A DNA stretch of 64,000 nucleotides from Manihot esculenta (Eukaryota > Streptophyta > Magnoliopsida > Malpighiales > Euphorbiaceae). Under the pieces are notes generated by a model, which made no database searches, was not told the DNA's origin, and worked only from the letters and a program-made list of their open reading frames with translations. Numbering within the stretch: the stretch's first letter is position 1; the number at the start of each line of letters is the position of its first letter. This document shows positions 10,641 to 21,170 of the stretch, piece by piece. The stretch spans positions 17,175,051 through 17,239,050 of the forward strand of contig NC_035172.2 of assembly GCF_001659605.2 (NCBI RefSeq). The letters are read 5' to 3'. A program made the translations under genes and the position numbers.

Positions 10641-11705
10641 TGTTTGCTTGTCCTCAAGTAAATAAACTTAGTCAAATAAGCTCTCTTTGCTACTTGATCC
10701 TTTATTTCCACTTAAACTCTTACCCTAGACCCCTAATTTGAAGCATTGTAGTGAAGAGTGTATGCACCAAGGTTACTTTCCTTCTTTCCTTGTTTCCCTT
10801 TACCTACCATGGTTGTTAATTTTTTTTCTCAATAGAGAGATTTAATTATACATGCACATATTCTTATTTAGTTTAGACTCTTTCTAGCTCTCGGAGTGAT
10901 TTGCCCTTTATTTGAAGCACTTTACTTTCCTATTCAGCTTTTTGCACTTTTATTCTTGCTTGAAAAAGTCACCAACCTTTTGACGCGAAGGTACATATTT
11001 GTGATACCCACCCCCAATTACTCAGTTAGTCACCTGTCCAAGTGGCTACTAGCTCTGTTCATAATCTTTGACCATTGAAACAATTTTTTAATTTGTGCTT
11101 TTGTGGTCTTTGCCTTTGCTGAATTTCTTTCTCTCAATGATTTGGGCAAATCAACACCAATGGCTAAAATTAGTCATATTTCCTTATTCACACATTTTTT
11201 TTCATTATTCTCTCTAATGAGTAATGACATACATCTTTCACCATAGTAAGCTCAAAGATTCAATTCAAAAGGAAATTCCCAAAAATGAATACAACTCACT
11301 ACAATTGATTCAACTTAGGTTTAAAAGGCTATCACATCAATAAGGTCATAGAAAGAAAGCTCATTCAACATAGTCTATGTGTTTGAGTAAAGCATACCAA
11401 GACAGAAAAAATAAAAAAAAACTGTGGCTACATGTGTGTGAAGACTGTGGCTATGTGAATATGTGTGTGTGTGATTTGAAAAAGAAAAAAATTTCACCTA
11501 ATGTATGCTAATTAAAAATTAAAGCTTAAATGGATTGAAAAGAAATAAAAAATGTATGAAGCATTTAAAATTCAGAGATATGCACCCTCACACCTAATTC
11601 ATGCATTGTCCTCAATGCAATGGAAATATTAAAGTTCAAAAGAGAAACTGAGTACTCCCCTAGTGTGGTTGTTTGCCCAGCTGTTTGGGCAAACAGCTGG
11701 CCAAA
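10641..11705 (-). other. 3' untranslated region of Athila-1
   Basis: About 1 kb of AT-rich, non-coding sequence between the env-position ORF and the polypurine tract. A short stretch ('CAAGTGGCTACTAGCTC', near 11039) is shared with the matching region of element L ('CAGGTGGCTACTAGCTC', near 39053). A large palindrome lies at 11671-11706. No gene seen. Confidence 0.6.
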
Positions 11706-14071
11706 CTAGGTGTCTCGGTGTGCAGATGGCAGTATGTGCTGCACCAGTGACTCCAGTATGCTCTCCATGTGTGCCATCTTGGCCTCAATTCTATCTAGAC
11801 GAGCTGCTACCGTCTGTTCAGTTGTTGGTGGTTGCGGTGCTGGTTGCTATGCCGGTGGCTGGTCTGCGTGCTGGGCTGGTTGTTGGGCTGCCTGCTGGGT
11901 TGCTTCCTTTGCACTTATGGGACGCCCAAACACTCATTCATTTCTTAGGACAACAGGCCCTGCAGGAGAAATATAGAAAACATTGCCCGTCTTGCGCAAC
12001 AACCCTATGTCATCCAAGGCTCTCAAGTAAATGGGGGTTGGCTTGCAAGTGGGGCTCATGTCAGTATGCTTAGGCTGCAGGACATTTAAATTCACAGCAA
12101 GCAAGGTAATGACATGCCCAAGGACTAATGAACGATGGTGTGCCAGTGTGTTGGATACCTGGTTGGCAATCCAGAATCCCAAATTCAGCTTATGATTGTG
12201 CACCATGCTCCAAAGAATGTGCAATTCGGCTTTGGGGAGTATGCTGGATGCATCTTTCCTCCCACCCAATGTGTAGGCAAGAAATCGGTGGAGGTATTTT
12301 AAGTAAGGGTTGCTTAAATATAAATCCTTTGATTTAGAGAAATAGGGTTCTGGGGAGTTGCTGCATAGCTCAAGGTATGCAGCAGCTGTAACAGCCTGGA
12401 CGTGATCCCCGGCACTGTTACCGTTCACGGCCCAGGGCTATCCCTCGCCTGGCCCTCTCGCCACCTCGGGCTTTCCACTGGCCCCGTGAACAGCTCTTAA
12501 CATCCCTTCACCCTCACGGGTTCCGGGCAGGATTTGTCCCCTTGGGTTCTCGACGTCGCATCCTTCCCCAAGTGGATTTGGCCCAAATTTCCCTTAGGAA
12601 ATTAGGTCGCCTCCCCCACTGCTCGAACCCTTGACCTCCCACTTTAAGGGAATAGTCTGGTGAGAGTGAGTACCAATTGTTCAGTACCAATTGTTCCAAT
12701 GGCACAATTGGTACTCACTCTCACCAGACTATTCCCTTAAAGTGGGAGGTCAAGGGTTCGAGCAGTGGGGGAGGCGACCTAATTTCTTAAGGGAAATTTG
12801 GGCCAAATCCACTTGGGGAAGGATGCGACGTCGAGAACCCAAGGGGACAAATCCTGCCTGGAACCCGTGAGGGTGAAGGGATGTTAAGAGCTGTTCACGG
12901 GGCCAGTGGAAAGCCCGAGGTGGCGAGAGGGCCAGGCGAGGGATAGCCTTGGGCCGTAAACAGTAACAGTGCCGGGGATCACGTCCGGGCTGTTACATAA
13001 AAAGGTGGAACAATTGGTACTCACTCTCACCAGACTATTCCCTTAAAGTGGGAGGTCAAGGGTTCGAGCAGTGGGGGAGGCGACCTAATTTCCTAAGGGA
13101 AATTTGGGCCAAATCCACTTGGGGAAGGATGCGACGTCGAGAACCCAAGGGGACAAATCCTGCCTGGAACCCGTGAGGGTGAAGGGATGTTAAGAGCTGT
13201 TCACGACGCCAGTGGAAAGCCCGAGGTGGCAAGAGGCCAGGCGAGGGATAGCCCTGGGCCGTGAATGGTAACAGTGCCGGGGATCACGTCCGGGCTGTTA
13301 CAGTAGCAGCATCAAATGTGCTGTGGTAATCACAAGCTGTGCCCTGGTGTTCAAAATCGATTGCTGTGTTAAACTCATTCATGGACATGCGAAAGCGCTG
13401 TCCCAGCAATATGAAGGAAATAGTATTGTGTGTATCCAGTGAATGCATGGTGAATTTTTCAAAGAAAAATGTGCAATAAAATTCCTGTGTAAGCTCTGAA
13501 AATATGGGCATCCTGAGATTGAAGAAAGAAGTCCACCCAATGCCATTCATGAGCTCATTAATTTCTGCTCGTATACCCAAAATTTCAAGAGTTTCAGGTG
13601 GATTAGCTTACCTGGGTTGATGGGCAGCTGGGCAATGGATTCAAACCTAGCCTTTTCTGATTGTTTGTGGAAGGTCAGGGCCTGTTCCGAATGTGTTTGG
13701 CTCGGTTGGCTAGGCAAACGATAAGGCAAGGCGGTCTGTGTCATGGAGGTAGGCTGATGGGTTTCTAATACTGGGCTCTGTGTTGGTTCCGCCATTTCCA
13801 CTTCCATCGCGTCTGCTGGGTTTCCTTGCACTACAGTGGCGATCTAATCGGTGGCTGGGTGTCCCGCTGCTCTCCTCGACCGGCATTGGTAGGTTCGGGT
13901 GAGTGCTAGTGTTGGTGTTGCAGGGTCGCCCTGTTCAGTAGTGCTGTCAGCAATGGGTGGTGGATTGATAGGCTCATCATCATTGCTACCGGCGTCCCTG
14001 ACTAGCCGTGGGAGCCCTAGTCGGCGCCACTATCCCGGTCCGGATGTCGCGACCATCTTGGTTCGTGCCAT
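11706..14071 (-). pseudogene. Athila-1 env-position ORF (plant Athila ORF / putative plant transposon protein), broken
   Basis: The likely start is MARTKMVATSGPG at 14071. An in-frame stop follows 13 codons later and the frame shifts near 13600. The central region (GIGWTSFFNLRMPIFSELTQ, then after the insertion LKYLHRFLAYTLGGR and IWSMVHNHKLNLGFWIANQV) matches the conserved plant domain found after pol in Athila elements. Inverted-repeat element copy 2 (12387-13302) splits it between Ala codons. The C-terminus is Gln/Pro-rich and ends in a short predicted coiled coil (LDRIEAKMAHMESILESLV), stop at 11706-11708. It lies between pol and the 3' LTR, where some authors place an envelope-like gene. 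I see no clear signal peptide or transmembrane segment, so 'env' is positional only. Element L has a homologue with the same C-terminal pattern. Confidence 0.65.
12387..13302. mobile_element. Inverted-repeat element copy 2: three ~290-bp arms (arm, inverted arm, inverted arm)
   Basis: Arm 1 (12387-12680) runs TGTAACAGCC... to ...CCAATTGT. After a short loop with repeated CAATTG pieces, arm 2 is inverted (about 12702-12997, ending TGTTACA). After a 13-bp spacer (12998-13010) a second inverted arm runs 13011-13302. This differs from copy 1, where two arms are direct and one inverted. Flanks are GCAGC (12382-12386) and GTAGC (13303-13307), a possible 5-bp target duplication with one mismatch; an 8-bp reading is also possible because the target is a GCT repeat. 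B boxes (GGTTCGAGC) are at 12755-12763 and 13061-13069, and as complement at 12621-12629. Confidence 0.7.
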
Positions 14072-14657
14072 CTTGAGCTTCTGGTTTGCTTGAGAGAAGA
14101 GTAGGACCAGAGATTTTTCTCAGAAGAAGAAGAGTTGTGCGAGGGAAAATTGAAATGTTGAGTTTTTAAATGAAAGTAGTACACCCTGTTTGGCTCCTCT
14201 GTCGATTTTACTGCCTCAGGTGTTTGCCCAGCTGTGTGGGCAAATAGCTTGGTCGAACAATGTTCCGCAGTATGGTCTAGCTTGTTGCTGGCATTCTTTT
14301 CGCGCATGGGCTGGTGTTTGCCTGGTTGGTTGGGTAGACATCTGGTCGAACAGGTTTGGACTTGCCGCTGTGTGCTGCATGTGTTTCTGCGGTTCGAGCA
14401 AACAGTCCTGCGCATTTACTCTATGGTTTGGGCTATCAGTCCACCGAAAGTTTTCTCCTGTCTCTTGAGTTGTCTCGGCTGTTTGCCCAGTTGTTTGGGC
14501 AAACAGTTGGCCAAACAGTTTTCCACCTGCAAAACAATTAAAACTTGGAAGTGGGTTAAAGCACTTGTTTCTGCACATCTGGTTTTGTTTGCCTTGCTGT
14601 TTGGGCAAACGAACATATATCTCTTTTTTCTTTTTTTTTAAAGCATAAAATTAACTA
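14072..14657 (-). other. Athila-1 spacer replacing the integrase region; rich in GTTTGCCC/GGGCAAAC palindromes
   Basis: In Athila elements the integrase should lie here. Instead, right after the RNase H end (residues ...FASQLA) the sequence becomes a T-rich run and then a spacer with at least four palindromic motifs (14221-14260, 14314-14362, 14481-14518, 14586-14610). Several open frames on both strands exist only because these motifs lack stops. No integrase HHCC or DDE motif is present anywhere in Athila-1. Confidence 0.6.
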
Positions 14658-16340
14658 CTAAGCAAGTTGAGAGGCGAATAGATGTTCGTTTGGAAAGTCT
14701 TCTTTGATTAGACATGGCTCTGAACTAGTAGGGAGTCGACTTAGGTGATTTGCCACTAGATTCTCTTTCCCTTTCTTGTCTCGTATTTTTAGATCGAACT
14801 CTTGTAAGAGCAAAATGCACCAAATGAGTCTCGATTTCGCCTCTTTTTTCTTGATCAAGTATCATAATGCAGCATGATATGAGTAAATTATGACTTTGGT
14901 CCCTAGGAGGTATGGTCTGAATTTTTCTAAAGCAAATACAATAGCCAAGAGCTCCTTTTCTGTCGTTGAATATTTGCTTTGGGTAGCGTCCAATGTTCGG
15001 GATGCATAATGAATTGCGTGAGGCGTGTTGCCCACATGCTATCCCAAGACTGCCCCCACAACGTAGTTGCTTGCATCACATATAATTTCAAAAGGCAAGT
15101 TCCAATCAAGTGCTTGGATGATTGGGGCAGTTACTAGTAATTCCTTTATCAGATTAAATGTTGTCTTGCAACCTGCATCAAATTCAAATGTTATATCTTG
15201 TTGGAGCAATCTGCATAATGGTTGCATGATTTTGGAGAAATCTTTTATAAATCTTCTGTAGAATCCTGCATGGCCAAGGAAGGAGCGAATTTCTCTGATG
15301 TTCGTCGGGTAAGGCAGATTTTTTATGGTATCTACCTTGGCTTTGTCCACTTCAATTCCTTTGGCTGAAACAACATGGCCTAGAATCAAACCTTGGTTAA
15401 CCATGAAGTGGCATTTTTCATAGTTAAGCACAAGATTTGATTCAAGGCATCTCTTTAGGACCTCCTCCAGATTGGAAAGGCATTCTTCGAAGGGGTTACC
15501 GTACACTGTGAAGTCGTGCATAAAGACTTCAATGATTTTCTCCACATAACCATAAAATATGCTCATCATACAGCGTTGGAAGGTAGCAGGTGCATTGCAT
15601 AGTTCGAATGGCATTCTTCTAAATGTAAAGGTACCAAAAGGACAAGTGAAGGTAGTCTGCTCTTGGTCTTCTAGGGCCATTGGAATTTGATAAAATTCTA
15701 ATTAACCATCCAAACAACAATAATGTGACTTACCTGCAAGCCTTTCTAGCATTTGATCTATGAAAGGTAAGGGAAAGTGATATTTCCTTGTTGCTGTATT
15801 TAGCTTCCTATAGTCCATGCACACTCTCCACCCATTCTGAACAAGAGTTGGAACAAGTTCTCCCTCAGCGTTTGGAACAATGGTGATCCCAATTTTCTTC
15901 GGCACTACATGTACAAGACTTACCCATTTGCTATCACAGATTGGGTAAATTATTCCTGCGTCTAGAAGCTTGACTATCTCCTTTTTCACTACTTCCATCA
16001 TGGGAGGGTTTAGTCTCCTTTGAGCATCTCGGACAAGCTTGCAGTCTTCTTCCATATGTGTTCTGTGCATGCATGTGGTAGGTGATATGTCTTTTATGTC
16101 CTCTATGGTCCACCCTATGGCTCCCTTGTGTTTCTTTAGTAATTTTAGGAGGCTCTCTTCTTCATGTTGGCTTAATTGATTTGACACTATTTCTGGAAGT
16201 GTCTTTTCGGCTTCCAAGTACATATATTTCAGGTGTCCAGGAAGAGGCTTCAAATCTGGTTTTGAAATTTTCTGATCTGCAATCTGCTGTTTGAGCAAAC
16301 AACTTTCTGATTGTGTCACCTGCTTAACTTGCTTGGGCAA
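14658..16340 (-). pseudogene. pol: RT-RNase H of Athila-1 (near-complete, inactivated)
   Basis: Two long frames (16340-15702 and 15680-15039) plus a tail (14858-14658) cover RT and RNase H. Seen: the pre-RT segment (GAIGWTIEDIKDISPTTCMH), WRVCMDYRKLNTATRKYHFP, LCNAPATFQRCMMSIF, the active-site region FMHDFTVYG, FLGHAGFYRRFI, ICDASNYVVGAVLG and [11 protein letters not shown]. The catalytic Asp pair reads H-D rather than D-D, so RT would be dead. A stop separates the two long frames just after LDG, another follows AVLG, and the part between 15039 and 14858 is worn. Upstream the frame reaches LTR F at 16400, a later insertion. Confidence 0.85.
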
Positions 16341-19300
16341 ACAAGTGTCTGCCTGCTTTTCCCTTGCTGTTTGCTTGGTCGAACAGCAGCCTGCCTATGT
16401 GATAGAGCATAATTTAGTCCATTTTACATTAGTATTATTGATAAATATTTACATGATTTCTGCTTAATTTAGTGCTTTTAATACTATTTTGCAGAAAATG
16501 GTGTAAAATAACACTTTGGAGAAAATACCCCTAAAACTGCCTTATTTGGAGCAAAAGAGAGCAAGCCTGCCAAGTTGAAATCATGTCAAGCTAAATATGG
16601 AAAGTTCTAAATAAGGAAAGTGGCAAAGAAGGAAAGAACATTCAGCCAAAGCAATTTGAAATTCAAATTTCAAATCACCAAGTTGCCTTTTCCTTATTCT
16701 AGAAGTCACATCTCAAGCTGCCATAATTGAAGAGCCAAAGAAGGAAAGTATTTTGAAATTCAAATCTCCAAGATTCATATTCAGATATTGGATTTCAAGA
16801 TCCCACTCATTAAGGAAGCCAAATCTCAAGATCACATGTTTCCCACTTTATGCCATGCACATTCAAGTTTCCATAAAAGGCTCCACCTTCCTCTTTAGTG
16901 AATGGGCACACTCCAAAAACGTGGGCAGCCTCTTGGACATACCTTGGGCAGTATCTTGAAGATCTTGGACAGCAATTAAAAGACTAAAGAGCCCCCACTT
17001 GCATGCTCCACGTTTTTGCTTTCACCCATACACAAAGAAGGCACATAACTCACCAAGGGCACTTTGGGAAGTCTCCAAAAGACTCATGGATACTAAAAAG
17101 GAAATAGGCAGACTCTCAACACCTATTTAAAGGCCTCAAGAACACAAAAAGAGACACAATTCAACTCTCCAAATTCGGCCAAGCAAGGGCAGCCACACTC
17201 CAAGGGGCTTCTCCCCTCAATTTCGGTTCTTCTTTCTTCTTTTCTTTAATTTTCTGTTTTGGTTCAGCCATGAGTGGCTGAAACCCTCTTTCTAGTTGAA
17301 GTTTGGTTGAAACTAAGGTTGTTTAAAAGGTTGTGAGATCTGAACATAAAGTGTTTGCTTTTGATTTATTCAATATTCATGCAATTGTGCTTAATTATAA
17401 AGATTGCTTTGTTGTTTTGATCAAATTGGCCACTTGATTCTTGATTGCAAAGTTAATTAATTGTTGATTAGGATATTTGTTAGTCCGTAATTGCTGGAAA
17501 TATTCTGATCTAAGAACACTTGGTGTAAAAACCAAGAAATTGCATGATCTAACATCATCTCATGCGTTTGAGTAGTTAGGGTTTGGATCTTTCTTGTTCT
17601 TCATGCAATTGGCAATTGTTTTGATGCCTATGGCCCAAGGACGTTCCTTGGCAATTTGTTGATTAGTAATTGGTTAGAGGATGTTCCCTAATCAATTTGT
17701 TCATAAGGAAAGACATGGTGGTGAGAAGCGTCTTCCACCCCCATAACCAACCTATTGAGTTAATCAAGATTACCATGTTTCAATGATCAACCCAAACAAT
17801 CAAAGTGGATCCATATCTTCAACTAGACCTTTCTTGTAATACCCGGCTAGACTCTGGTATCGGAATTCCTACCGTCTGGTGGAATCTCGGATGTCGGAAG
17901 CCTCTAGTAGGGTAGAAACATGTTTTCATAAAATGTTTTAAAGCATTTCAAGGTTTTAAGTATGAAAATTAAATGAGTTTTTGCATGAGAAGTCTTTGGA
18001 GGAAAACCCAGGTTCGGCCGCCGAAAGTCAAGTCCGGCCGCCGAACATGCATGTGATTAGGAGGCACGTTAGGCCCCCGAAAGCATGAGTGAGGGAAGTC
18101 CAGGTTCGGCCGCCGAAGCTCTAGTTCGGCCGCCGAACATGGCATGCATGCGGAGGTACATTCGGCCCCCGAACGTGGCCTGGCCAGCCACTATAAAAGG
18201 GTCCCTTAGGTCCGCACGGACGAGCTTTTTCTCCTCCGTTGTCTGCCAAGGTGAATATCCGCCGCTCCTCCCTCGATCTTGAGTGTTTTCTTTAGATCTT
18301 TCATGGTTTTAACGGGTTTTAACTTCTGTTTTGAAGATTTGTGAGTAAAGAGCAAGTTTTGGGTATTTGGAGGTTCAAAGAGTTCAATCTCTCCATCTCC
18401 AAGCTAGGATCGTCTTCCCTCTCGTTTCTTCAAGAGGTAAGCTCGGATCCACCCTTGTTATGTGTTTTAAACAAGCTTTAAGTTGATTTATGGGTAGAAA
18501 TGCATGTTTAGGCTTATTGTTGAGTTTATGGGTTTTGATGCTTTGATGAACAATGTATGTTGATGTTTGTGTATTTGAAGTGTTGTAGATGGGGTATATG
18601 CTAGTTTGAGACCCCTAGGTGTGATGTATGGTGTTTATGCATGTTTTAGAACAAGTTTATGCATGATTTGAGAGATGGGAGGCAAAATGCTTAAGGGAGC
18701 CAAGTTTCTGCCCTTTGGCAGAAACCAGGTTCGGCAGTCGAAGGGAGTTTCGGCCGCCGAACATGGCTTGAGAGGCAGCTTTAGGCTGCCGAAGCTTGCC
18801 CCCGAAAGTTGGAGTTTCGGCTCTGTCCGAGACTTTCGGCCGCCGAAGGTGCCGCTGAACATGCATGAGTTTCGCCTCTGTCTGGGAGTTTCGGCCGCCG
18901 AAGGTGCCGCCGAACCTGCCTGACTTTCGGCTCTGGAGGGACTTCCGGCCGCCGAAGGTGCCGCCGAAAGTGCCCTGTCCAGCCTTTTCTTGCATGCTTC
19001 CTAGGAGTGTTTTGAGGTGTTTTTAGGAGGTTTTTGGGAGTATGTTTGGAGTTATGTTCTTGTTGTTTGGTACCTCATTTGAGTCCACCTGTGTAGGTTC
19101 GGACCCGAGGAACCGAGACCCCCGGTTGTGAGATAGTCGTTCAGAGTTCGTTGTTAAAGCTTCTGTCACCAGGTGAGTGGAACAATCCCTTAAAGTTTTA
19201 AAGCAAAGTAAATGAATAAATGAATAAATGAATGAATCATAAAGCATTTCCCATGCATCATTATGCCATGCAATATTTCAGGATGTTTGCATTAGAATTC

Positions 19301-19389
19301 ACGAATATGCTGCATTGCATAAATTGATGTTGATGTGGATGGTTGTTGGGTGATCCATAGTCCTCTGATGCTATGTTATGATGATATGT

Positions 19390-19545
19390 TATGGGAGACC
19401 AGCGAGGCCCATTCTACGCCCCTGGCACTATGTAAGAGAAAGACCAGTGAGGCCCATTCTACGCCCCTGGCATTTGGAATGTTATGATATGTAAGAGAAA
19501 GACCAGTGAGGCCCATTCTACGCCCCTGGTATTTGGAAATGTTGA
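19390..19545 (+). repeat. LTR E tandem repeat, three units
   Basis: Three copies of a unit built on GACCAGTGAGGCCCATTC then TACGCCCCTGGCA/T, separated by AT-rich spacers. It occupies the same relative place as the tandem repeats in the other Tekay LTRs but has its own sequence. Confidence 0.8.
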
Positions 19546-19632
19546 GGACTAATGGTGACAATACCATCCTTTATGTGATTAGCTGTGATGTGTTGCATTT
19601 CATGAAAGCATGAATAAGAAAAAGTTAAATAA

Positions 19633-19662
19633 AATAATAATAATAATAATAATAATAAAATG
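19633..19662 (+). repeat. (AAT)n microsatellite in LTR E
   Basis: An uninterrupted run of AAT/ATA units. A second AT-rich array of AAATG/AATGA units lies near 19208-19236. Confidence 0.9.
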
Positions 19663-20492
19663 AATAATAATATACCTAAAAATGGAGGAATTAAAACAAA
19701 TGTTTTTAGTTTCTGCTCATTGGGCTTTATAGCTCACCCCCTCTCCCCTAACCCCAGTCTTGCAGGTGCAGAGTAGATAGAGAAGTCAGCAGAGTAAGAG
19801 AAGTTTATGTAATAGCTTAGCTGTGGACATGGTTTGTTGATAATGTGCTTGACTAGAGTCTGTTGAATTCCCTGTACACATGGTCTTATATGAGATATAA
19901 TATTTTTATGATGCCTATGTAATCCAAGACTATGTTATGTTATGTTACCCCATTGGAGTATTTGATGAGGACTCCAATGAGGGGTTTATGTTATGTTTGT
20001 GCATGCACAGGCTAGGCTTGGCAAAGAAATGTTTGAATGAAGGAAAAGTTTTTAATTTTTTTTGTATGTTGTTGACCATGTATGGGATTAAACAGGTTCA
20101 CAGGATGTATGTTTGGCTTGCTACGAGTTCTGGCGGCCTTAAACCGACCTGAATCCTAGCGCCGGTAGCGGTCCGGTTTCCGGGTCGTTACATTTCTCTT
20201 ATTGATTTCCTCTTTTATTTTTATTACTTGCTGTTTTAATTACTTTCATTAGTTGTTAATCAAATCATCTCAAAACCCCCCTTTTTACTTTCCTTGCACT
20301 TTACTTTTGTTCTATTTGCAATTACTTGCCTTCACTTGTGCTTTCAATTGGTTTGATTGGTCTTGATTAAGATAAATAAATAGGTAATCAATTCTCTGTG
20401 GATACGATCCTTCACCACTGTCTACAGTTGTATTTGTAGGTAACCAAAAAGGTTATTTTTGACCGGCTTCGACAACCGCTCCTGTCACTATG

Positions 20493-21170
20493 CTAGATGT
20501 TTGGATGAACTGGACTCTGCCCTCTCCTGTTGTTTGGGCAAACGACAATCTTCCCCTTGCTCTTCTGCTGGTTGTTTGGGCAAATGGCATTCCATCGAGG
20601 CTGCTTGCATGACTGGTTTGGGCAATCTGTATTCTGCTTGCTGAAGTGGTTTGGGCAGTCCACAGTCTGTCTGCGTTGGGTGCTAGACTTGTTTGGGCAA
20701 ACAGTAGCTTGCTTGTTTTTCTTCTGCAAGCTGTTTAGGCAAACAACAGTCTGTCTGCAGTATGCAACAGGCTGTTTCTGTTCTCTTTGACTCTTTTTGG
20801 CTTCCTTCATCTTCTTGGCTAACCTCCCTGTAAAAATCATCGTTTAGTATATCATTTTGATTCATTTCAAAATTTCTTGGCTCAAACAATCAATGATATC
20901 TAAACCATAAACAGGGGACATGTCATTGGGGTATTTCATGGCATCATAAACATTAAATTTTATTATTTCCCCTTCAAATTCCATGGTCAATGTGCCATCA
21001 TGCACATCTATCTTAGTTCTGGCTGTGCTCAAGAAGGGTCATCCAAGTAAGATGTTTGATGTGGTGTTGCTATTATCCTCCTCCATATCAATCACATAAA
21101 AATCTGCTGGAAAGACAAGTTGATCCACTTGGATTAGAACATCTTCTAGAACGCCTTTTGGATATACCAC
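20493..21170 (-). pseudogene. pol: Athila-1 protease C-terminal part and repeat-rich linker to RT
   Basis: On the minus strand the right-hand half continues the aspartic protease region cut by element B: a 'VLEDVLIQVDQLVFPADFYV' stretch, the IDMEEDNSNTTSNILLG stretch, a stop where its homologue in H has Arg (before PFLST), then MEFEGEIIKFNVYDAMKYP. The left half (20840-20493) is an unusual linker in which the tripeptide CPN recurs about every 12-20 residues (ATVCPNKSS, TVDCPNHFS, NTDCPNQSC, NAICPNNQQ, IVVCPNNRR), each encoded by a copy of the TTTGGGCAAA motif. LTR F interrupts the frame at 20492. Confidence 0.7.

Larger units (their letters stand above)
17835..20192 (+). mobile_element. Solo LTR E (Tekay type, 2358 bp)
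   Basis: It starts TGTAATACCCGGCTAG and ends GGGTCGTTACA, with a perfect TTTCT target duplication (17830-17834, 20193-20197). TATA box TATAAAAGG is near 18192. TTCGGCCGCCGAA palindromes cluster at about 18012-18175 and 18727-18975. Tandem repeat units lie at about 19390-19545. It is the youngest layer of an LTR-in-LTR-in-element nest. Confidence 0.9.
16400..20487 (+). mobile_element. Solo LTR F (Athila type), carrying solo LTR E
   Basis: It begins TGATAGAGCATAATTT and ends CGACAACCGCTCCTGTCA. A perfect target duplication CTATG lies at 16395-16399 and 20488-20492, which fixes both ends. Without the nested Tekay LTR (17835-20192 plus its 5-bp duplication) it is 1725 bp. TATA-like TATTTAAAGG is at 17124-17133 and the family hairpin at 17261-17285. 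It sits inside the linker between protease and RT of Athila-1, in the opposite orientation. It is a solo LTR: no internal region is present. Confidence 0.87.

Noticed and set aside
11663..12073. 136-codon + strand frame near the palindromic motif
   Set aside because: Antisense to the Athila-1 env-position ORF, whose minus-strand translation matches the homologue in element L.
14190..14641. Several overlapping open frames of 60-135 codons on both strands
   Set aside because: They arise because GTTTGCCC/GGGCAAAC motifs lack stops in most frames. None is shared with the equivalent region of other elements and translations change with each motif copy.
16753..16959. 68-codon frame in LTR F
   Set aside because: LTR sequence upstream of the TATA-like box; no conservation with LTRs M or H in the same frame.
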